A DNA stretch of 54,884 nucleotides from assembly GCA_016744875.1 (NCBI GenBank), contig JADGDL010000010.1, positions 1-54,884 on the forward strand. The letters are read 5' to 3'. This document shows positions 49,851-54,884 of this stretch, piece by piece. The notes under the pieces were generated by a model. That model was not told the DNA's origin. It did no database searches and saw nothing but the letters and a program-made list of their open reading frames with translations. The stretch comes from Sulfurovum sp. (GTDB taxonomy: Bacteria > Campylobacterota > Campylobacteria > Campylobacterales > Sulfurovaceae). A program made the translations under genes and the position numbers. Positions within the stretch are counted from its first letter, which is position 1, and each line of letters begins with the position of its first letter.

Positions 49851-51373
49851 TAGATCGTTTGTTCCTGCGTGAACTTGTCACTTTTGATAGTGTCGAGTTG
49901 GAGTTTGACAAAGGGCTGGTAGTTTTAACTGGACCTTCAGGGGCAGGTAAATCTGTACTGATGTCTGCAATACTTTCTTCTTTTGGTCATAACACATTGG
50001 GAGCAGCAGCTCTTTGTGAAGTGAATCTGACTAAACCGATAAGTTTGAATTCTGAAGCATATGCGTTAGAAGATGATGTGACCATCAAGACACTTAAAAA
50101 AGAGAAAATACGTCACTATATAGATGGGCAAAATATTTCTAAAAAAGCTTTGGGCGCACTTTTTTCTCCTTATGTACAGTATCTTTCTGTACGTGACAAG
50201 GGAGGCTTTGAATCTGAGGCACTTTTATCGATGATTGACAGTGCTTTACTACGTAATGATAAAAACTTTAAAAGATCATTCAAAGAATATCGTAAACGTT
50301 ATACTAACTACAAAACAAAAATGCAAGAGTTATCCAAGATAAAAGAAGATGAAGCTAAATTGGCTGAACTGATAGAATTTGCTACTTATGAAGTAGATAA
50401 AATAGAGAAGATAAATCCTCAAGTAGGGGAGGAAATAGAACTTTTACAGGTCAAACAACAACTTTCTCGTATCGATAAAATTAAAGCGTCTCTTTCCACT
50501 GCTATGGGTATATTTTCTTCTGAAAGTTCTGTGGAAGAGGTCTATAGACTCTTGGATAAAGATGCCTCAGCCTTTACAGATGTAATGAATCAGGTGCGTG
50601 CAGACTTCGAAGAGACAGAGGCACTTGCAGATGAACTTGAAGAGATGGACGTTGAAGAGATATTGGATAGACTTTCTGACATTACGGCACTACAGCAACG
50701 CTATGGTTCAATAGAAGAAGCTTTAGCGTATAAAGAAGAAAAAAAGAAAGAGCTTTCAGGCTATCAAAATATAGAACATGACAAAAGTATGTTAGAGGCA
50801 TTTTTAAATATGGAGTTTGGCGAGCTTACTGTTTTGGCTCATTCACTCTCAACTGTACGTCAAAAAGAAGCAAAAAACCTGGAAAAAGTTTTAGAGGGAT
50901 ACCTTTCTACATTAAAACTTCCTGCAATCACATTCTCTTTTGAAAAACAAACATTGGATAATAAAGGTGTTGACAGCCTTGAAGTGATGCTGGGAGAGTC
51001 TAAAACAGCAACGCTTAGTGGAGGGGAGTTTAATCGTGTCCGTTTGGCATTGATGGCCTCTACTATAGAAGAAGGCTCGTCTCAGGGTGTGCTGATACTT
51101 GATGAGATCGATGCCAATGTAAGTGGTGATGAGTCTATTGCCATTGCAGACATGATACACAAACTCTCTTCTGTCTATCAGGTTTTTGCGATCTCTCATC
51201 AGCCACATCTTTCTGCCAAAGCACAGCAGCACATTGTTGTTACAAAAAGTGGGAAAGAGAGTGAAGTGACTGTACTGGATGATGCTGGACGAGTGGACGA
51301 GATAGCAAGGATCATCGCCGGAGAAAATCCGACTTCTCAAGCACTTGAATTTGCGAAGAGATTAAGAGCTTAG
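49847..51373 (+). CDS. recN: RecN-like DNA repair ATPase
   Basis: An SMC-like ATPase of 508 residues (E. coli RecN about 550) that acts in double-strand-break repair. Walker A GPSGAGKSVLMSAILSSFG near residues 28-46; coiled coil about 130-360 with a short hinge; signature LSGGEFNRVRLAL near 386 and Walker B GVLILDEIDANVSGDES near 411, then AISHQPHLSAKA. The start is TTG at 49847, overlapping the nadK stop by four bases, with GGGGTGATG upstream. Its end overlaps the convergent Hpt gene by four bases. Confidence 0.92.
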   Translation: MIDRLFLRELVTFDSVELEFDKGLVVLTGPSGAGKSVLMSAILSSFGHNTLGAAALCEVNLTKPISLNSEAYALEDDVTIKTLKKEKIRHYIDGQNISKKALGALFSPYVQYLSVRDKGGFESEALLSMIDSALLRNDKNFKRSFKEYRKRYTNYKTKMQELSKIKEDEAKLAELIEFATYEVDKIEKINPQVGEEIELLQVKQQLSRIDKIKASLSTAMGIFSSESSVEEVYRLLDKDASAFTDVMNQVRADFEETEALADELEEMDVEEILDRLSDITALQQRYGSIEEALAYKEEKKKELSGYQNIEHDKSMLEAFLNMEFGELTVLAHSLSTVRQKEAKNLEKVLEGYLSTLKLPAITFSFEKQTLDNKGVDSLEVMLGESKTATLSGGEFNRVRLALMASTIEEGSSQGVLILDEIDANVSGDESIAIADMIHKLSSVYQVFAISHQPHLSAKAQQHIVVTKSGKESEVTVLDDAGRVDEIARIIAGENPTSQALEFAKRLRA

Positions 51374-52074
51374 GTATATTGCTTTTTAAGCTTGTCAATA
51401 TAGTGTATAAAATGCGCGTGATATGCTTTGACTATGTCAGGATCAGTTCCAGATTTTAGATACGAATTATACTCTACCAAAAGATCTGAAATCCCTCCTG
51501 TACCCAAGTTAGTAGCCGAACCTTTGATACCATGGGTCAAGCGTTCCACCTGCTGATAGTCTGATATACTCATTGCGGCTTCTATGAGGGGTATTTGCTC
51601 TTCTAGTTGTGGGATGAGTTCATTAACAAACTCTGTTGCTTCATCCTCTGAAAGTCCCATCTCAACAAGACGTACATGTGTAAATGGTGGATATTTACAC
51701 TCAGGCAGTTCTTTGGTCTCTGTGATTTCTTCCTCAATCACTTCTGCTTGGATTTCTTCAATGATTGCTTCAGGTTCAGGCTCTACTTCTGGCTCAGGCT
51801 CAGGTTGAACTACTTCAACTACTTCAGGTTGGACTTCTTCTATAACTTCTTCAGACTCAACTTCAGGTATTTCTTCTATTTGGGGTTCAGGTTCTTCCTG
51901 AGGTATCTTTTCTTCTTCGGGGATCTCTTTTGTGGGTTCTGTAGGTTTTTTTGGAGTAGTTTTTTGGCGTTCTTCACGTCTTTTATCCTGATATCTTTTA
52001 TCATTGATATACTCTATAAAAATGACTAAGAAAATTAGGAAAACAAATACATATAAAATGGTTGATGCAAGCAT
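51370..52074 (-). CDS. Membrane-anchored Hpt-domain protein with acidic Pro/Glu linker
   Basis: 234 residues in three parts: an N-terminal membrane helix (ILYVFVFLIFLVIFIEYI), a linker (about 28-125) almost wholly made of Pro, Glu, Val and Lys repeats (EVVQPEPEPEVEPEPE-like), and a C-terminal Hpt domain (about 130-234) with the phospho-accepting His in LTHGIKGSATNLG near residue 191. Hpt domains relay phosphate between receivers; no kinase or receiver gene is adjacent. The linker could hold the Hpt away from the membrane or act as a spacer in an assembly at the inner face. The partner kinase is unknown. Confidence 0.85.
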   Translation of the reverse strand: MLASTILYVFVFLIFLVIFIEYINDKRYQDKRREERQKTTPKKPTEPTKEIPEEEKIPQEEPEPQIEEIPEVESEEVIEEVQPEVVEVVQPEPEPEVEPEPEAIIEEIQAEVIEEEITETKELPECKYPPFTHVRLVEMGLSEDEATEFVNELIPQLEEQIPLIEAAMSISDYQQVERLTHGIKGSATNLGTGGISDLLVEYNSYLKSGTDPDIVKAYHAHFIHYIDKLKKQYT

Positions 52075-52140
52075 GTGAACCCCTTCTATTAATATACTAG
52101 GTAAACTATATCTTATGTAAGATTAGATTAAGATGTAATA

Positions 52141-52186
52141 ATAGTAAAATATTTGATTAAACGAGATAAACAAACTATTTTACTAT
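52141..52186. promoter_or_regulatory. Long-spaced inverted repeat in the Hpt/tatD divergent gap
   Basis: ATAGTAAAATA (52141-52151) and its exact reverse complement TATTTTACTAT (52176-52186), 24 bases apart. The right arm overlaps the TATAAT at 52184-52189, the likely -10 box of tatD. It could be an operator pair for a dimeric regulator, or a stem-loop in a leader. Confidence 0.4.
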
Positions 52187-52189
52187 AAT
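52184..52189 (+). promoter_or_regulatory. Probable tatD -10 box
   Basis: TATAAT 20 bases before the tatD ATG, followed by an A-rich leader and TTAGGTCG. No clear -35 box. Confidence 0.45.
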
Positions 52190-52209
52190 AAATAAAAATT
52201 AGGTCGTAT

Positions 52210-52983
52210 ATGATAGTAGATACACATTGCCATTTAGATGATGATCGGTATAATGAAGATATAGAAAAAGTTTTAGAAAATGCTAGGCAAAAGGGTGTTG
52301 AGAAGTTCATCATCCCTGGTGCTGATCCTAAAACTTTACAACGTGCGGTAGATCTTGCTGAAAAATATGAAGGGGTTTATTTTGCTGTAGGTGTACATCC
52401 TTATGATGCAGAGCATTATGACAGAACATACCTTGAGAGTTTTATTGACCACCCTAAGTGTGTTGCTGTAGGGGAATGTGGGCTGGACTATTTTCGTTTA
52501 CCCGAAACTGAAGAGGAAATTGTTAAAGAAAAAGCGATGCAAAAAGAAGTGTTTATAGACCAGATACTCTGGGCCAAGGAGATGAAAAAACCTTTGATCA
52601 TACATATACGTGAATCAAGTGCTGACTGTCTGGAACTTTTAGATAAATATGCCGGAGAAGAGGGCGGTGTGTTACACTGTTATAATGCAGATGAATCGCT
52701 GCTTAAACTTGCTAAAAAGAATTTTTATTATGGCATAGGGGGTGTTTTAACCTTTAAGAATGCCAGAAAACTCATCAATGTTTATCCTAAAATCCCTCAG
52801 GAGAAGCTGCTTATTGAGACAGATGCACCTTACTTGACACCACATCCACACAGGGGCAAGAGAAATGAACCTGTCTATACAACACTGGTAGCGGAAAAAA
52901 TGAGTGATCTTTCTACTTTGAATTATGATGAAATTGCTAAGATAAGTACACAAAATGCTCAGAAGCTTTTTCAGATCTCTTAG
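52210..52983 (+). CDS. tatD: TatD-family metal-dependent DNase
   Basis: A cytoplasmic TIM-barrel hydrolase of 257 residues: VDTHCHLDDD with the first metal His pair (residues 3-9), VGVHPYDAEH near 61, GECGLDYF with the metal Glu near 94, LIIHIRESSADCLELL near 132, and LIETDAPYLTPHPHRGKRNEP near 203 (metal Asp). TatD proteins have 3'-5' exonuclease activity and act in DNA repair or quality control. No ribosome-binding site better than TTAGGT is seen. Confidence 0.93.
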   Translation: MIVDTHCHLDDDRYNEDIEKVLENARQKGVEKFIIPGADPKTLQRAVDLAEKYEGVYFAVGVHPYDAEHYDRTYLESFIDHPKCVAVGECGLDYFRLPETEEEIVKEKAMQKEVFIDQILWAKEMKKPLIIHIRESSADCLELLDKYAGEEGGVLHCYNADESLLKLAKKNFYYGIGGVLTFKNARKLINVYPKIPQEKLLIETDAPYLTPHPHRGKRNEPVYTTLVAEKMSDLSTLNYDEIAKISTQNAQKLFQIS

Positions 52984-53078
52984 GTCAAAGATACATTATT
53001 TTACTTCTTTTGACAAGCAAACACAAAGTCAAATAAAGTGATAATATTGACTTAAATCTGTGAACTTATCGAGGTAGT

Positions 53079-53864
53079 ATGAATCGTGTTTTATCCCCAA
53101 TATTAACGATAGCTCTTTTATTGACCTCTGTGTCATTTATGACTACAGGATGTTCAGAAAAAGTTGCACCCGGTGCTACAAAATATACTTCTGCTGCAAG
53201 ACATAAATCTACCATGCGTTCTTACAGGGTACTTGGCAAGCAGTATCATCCTACCTATGTTGAAGTAGGCCAGGAGATGGAGGGTATCTCCAGCTGGTAT
53301 GGCCCAAATTTTCATGGTAAATTTACCAGCAACGGTGAAGTATATGATATGCATGCAAGCACAGCAGCACATAAAACATGGCCTATGGATACAATGGTAA
53401 AGGTACGTAACCTGCAAAACGGAAAAAGTACCATCGTACGTATCAATGACAGGGGTCCTTTTGTAAAAGGGCGTATCATAGACTGTTCATATGCAGCAGG
53501 AAAAGAGATAGGACTTGACAGAATGGGTATAGCAAAAGTCTCTGTAGAAGTTCTAGGGTTTGCAGGTAAAGTTGAGCCAACGGCAGCAAGAGCGAGTCGA
53601 GAAAAGACACATACTCAAACACGTGTTAAACTCTCTAACTTTGGTGTACAGGTTGGTGCATTTAGACGTTATGCAGGGGCACAGACATTCAAAAATAAAT
53701 ATACTACTATGTATTCACGCTATAATGCTGAGATCAAGAAGTTCGATGATGTTGATGGTGCACCTTTGTACCGTGTATGGCTTATGGGCTTTGGTTCAGA
53801 ACAGGAAGCGCGTGACTTCAAGAACTCTCACAGTCTAGAGGGTGCGTTCATTGTGAGAAACTAA
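53079..53864 (+). CDS. rlpA: RlpA-like septal lytic transglycosylase lipoprotein with SPOR domain
   Basis: 261 residues. A lipoprotein signal (LTIALLLTSVSFMTTGCSEK, lipid-modified Cys near 25), an RlpA double-psi beta-barrel domain (about 67-165: GISSWYGPNFHGKFTSNGEVYDMHASTAAHKTWPM, VRINDRGPFVKGRIIDCS with the catalytic Glu/His/Asp region), and a SPOR domain at about 185-260 (FGVQVGAFRRYAGAQTF) that binds stripped glycan at the septum. Members cut peptidoglycan strands that lack stem peptides, i.e. the product of amidases such as the one at 12517-13650. GAGGTAG precedes the ATG, and GATAATAT (53040) may be its -10 box. Confidence 0.92.
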   Translation: MNRVLSPILTIALLLTSVSFMTTGCSEKVAPGATKYTSAARHKSTMRSYRVLGKQYHPTYVEVGQEMEGISSWYGPNFHGKFTSNGEVYDMHASTAAHKTWPMDTMVKVRNLQNGKSTIVRINDRGPFVKGRIIDCSYAAGKEIGLDRMGIAKVSVEVLGFAGKVEPTAARASREKTHTQTRVKLSNFGVQVGAFRRYAGAQTFKNKYTTMYSRYNAEIKKFDDVDGAPLYRVWLMGFGSEQEARDFKNSHSLEGAFIVRN

Positions 53865-53899
53865 ATAAAATATGTATGAAACAAAATAGGATAGAAAAT

Positions 53900-54472
53900 A
53901 TGGTAGAAGTGATCAGAGAAACAAAAGAGACACAGATCTCTGTAAAGTTAAATCTTTACGGAAAAGGTGAAGCGAAGATAAATACGGGTGTTGGTTTCTT
54001 AGACCATATGTTAGAAGCTTTTACTAAACATGCGCACATAGATCTTGAAGTCTCTTGCACAGGAGATACACATATTGATGATCACCATTCAGTAGAAGAT
54101 GTAGGGATTGCCATAGGGAAAGCTCTACATAAAGCGATATATCCGGTACAAAGCATAGAACGTTTTGGTAATGCAACTGTGGTCATGGATGAAGCAAGTA
54201 TCACTTGTGATCTGGATATTTCAAATCGTGGTTTCCTTGTTTTTGAACTTCCTATAGGTGGGAAAGTGGGTAATTTTGATGTAGAGCTTGTAGAAGAGTT
54301 CTTTAGAGCATTTACATTTAATTTACCTGTAACCTTACACTTGATCTACAACCGTGGTAAAAACAAACACCACATTATTGAAGGGGCATTTAAAGCTTTG
54401 GCTGTAGCACTTCGCAGAGCAGTTTCTGTGAATGAAAATGCCGGTATCCCAAGTACAAAGGGTGTACTATGA
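53900..54472 (+). CDS. hisB: Imidazoleglycerol-phosphate dehydratase
   Basis: A histidine-synthesis enzyme of 190 residues. HisB motifs: GVGFLDHMLEAFTKHA near 40, DTHIDDHHSVEDVGIAIG near 62-80 (metal-binding HHxxED), a second HHxxE (NKHHIIEGAFKALAVALR near 158), and the terminal RAV. The start is the ATG at 53900 with AGGATAG upstream; an in-frame ATG at 53876 would add eight residues not found in the family. It is the monofunctional type, without the phosphatase domain of E. coli HisB. The stop overlaps the kdsC start (ATGA). Confidence 0.96.
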   Translation: MVEVIRETKETQISVKLNLYGKGEAKINTGVGFLDHMLEAFTKHAHIDLEVSCTGDTHIDDHHSVEDVGIAIGKALHKAIYPVQSIERFGNATVVMDEASITCDLDISNRGFLVFELPIGGKVGNFDVELVEEFFRAFTFNLPVTLHLIYNRGKNKHHIIEGAFKALAVALRRAVSVNENAGIPSTKGVL

Positions 54473-54884
54473 GTATAGAACTGATCGTTTTAGATGTTGA
54501 TGGTACGATGACAGACTCTCGTATTACTTATAGTGAAAAAGGTGATGAGATCAAGTCATTTAACGTAAAAGACGGACTAGCTATCGCATCGTGGAGAAAG
54601 CTTGGTAAACAAGTAGCTATTATTACAGGAAGGTCTTCTGATATCGTTGCAAGACGTGCACAGGAATTACATATAGAACATTTTTATCAGGGGATACATA
54701 ACAAAAAAGAAGTCTTGGAGTCTTTGTTGGAAAAACTTGACTTGACGATGGATAATGTTGCAGCTATTGGTGATGATCTTAATGATCTTCAGATGCTTAA
54801 AGCTGCTAAGATCTCTTTTGTCCCAAGAGATGCGTCTGCCTATGTGGATAAAATAGCAGATGTGATCCTCACAAAGACAGGAGG
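54469..54884 (+). CDS. kdsC: 3-deoxy-D-manno-octulosonate 8-phosphate phosphatase (partial)
   Basis: The first 138 codons; the gene runs off the right edge. A HAD-family C0 phosphatase: LIVLDVDGTMTD (nucleophile Asp near residue 9), FNVKDGLAI near 39, IITGRSS near 57, and GDDLNDLQML near 102 (metal Asp). The DGTMTDSRI and FxxxDGLAI text are KdsC marks. It makes KDO for lipopolysaccharide, so the organism has an LPS outer membrane. The start overlaps the hisB stop by four bases. Confidence 0.93.
   Translation, partial: MSIELIVLDVDGTMTDSRITYSEKGDEIKSFNVKDGLAIASWRKLGKQVAIITGRSSDIVARRAQELHIEHFYQGIHNKKEVLESLLEKLDLTMDNVAAIGDDLNDLQMLKAAKISFVPRDASAYVDKIADVILTKTG

Noticed and set aside
51584..52029. 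Forward open frames rich in Phe/Leu or Ser/Gly opposite the Hpt protein
   Set aside because: They mirror the Pro/Glu-repeat linker codons of the reverse gene; low-complexity shadow.
1..54884. tRNA, rRNA, tmRNA or riboswitch genes
   Set aside because: I looked for T-loop-like GTTCRA strings with matching stems and for known leader motifs and found none that I could support.

Overview
The window is a gene-dense, AT-rich (roughly 35-40 % GC by eye) stretch of bacterial chromosome. Gene content and order point to Campylobacterota (former Epsilonproteobacteria), most likely a Sulfurovum/Sulfurimonas-like free-living chemolithotroph. The diagnostic blocks are fabD-mtn, trmB-ftsE-ftsX-envC-like and pyrH-rpoZ-spoT-tyrS-nitronate monooxygenase-amidase. 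The last two have the neighbour relationships I recall from Helicobacter pylori. The species assignment is inference; no rRNA, tRNA, CRISPR array, transposase or integrase was found.

Layout. 1-13.65 kb is a forward run of housekeeping genes, often with overlapping stop/start codons: fabD end, mtn, a TtcA-like PP-loop protein, a small secreted SH3-like protein, an RluD-like pseudouridine synthase, trmB, ftsE, ftsX, an EnvC-like LytM protein, pyrH, rpoZ, spoT, tyrS, an FMN oxidoreductase and a cell-wall amidase. 13.7-17.5 kb is a reverse block: MFS transporter, CinA-like protein, rpoD. 17.6-20.7 kb is leuD-leuB-purU-trmL plus a 50-residue membrane protein. 20.75-23.5 kb is a patch with a small secreted protein, a selO gene of foreign codon style and an unknown gene. 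glyS follows.

26.0-41.5 kb is the accessory part and the most interesting. An RND exporter, a LolA-like protein and an outer-membrane barrel form one operon. A histidine kinase/response regulator pair follows on the reverse strand. Divergent from it is a long forward cluster of secreted proteins: a von Willebrand A protein with four 86-residue repeats (two of them identical in DNA as far as I can read), two members of one unknown family (called Y here) alternating with two members of a second unknown family (X), a secreted SH3 protein and a radical-SAM/SPASM protein. The VWA protein and both X proteins end in the same cysteine architecture: two CX12C motifs with a conserved Trp between them. 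A 68-bp copy of the 3' end of the barrel gene lies about 9.65 kb downstream, so the two-component/VWA/X/Y module is flanked by a direct repeat. This suggests island insertion or a duplication with decay. I consider this locus an undescribed envelope-associated system.

42.4-44.2 kb holds three tandem SYLF (YSC84-like) genes on the reverse strand with PerR/Fur-like boxes before the last one. 44.2-54.9 kb returns to housekeeping genes: an HTH-like small protein, a histone-deacetylase-family hydrolase, an unknown periplasmic protein, adk, aspS, nadK, recN, a membrane-anchored Hpt protein, tatD, rlpA, hisB and the start of kdsC.
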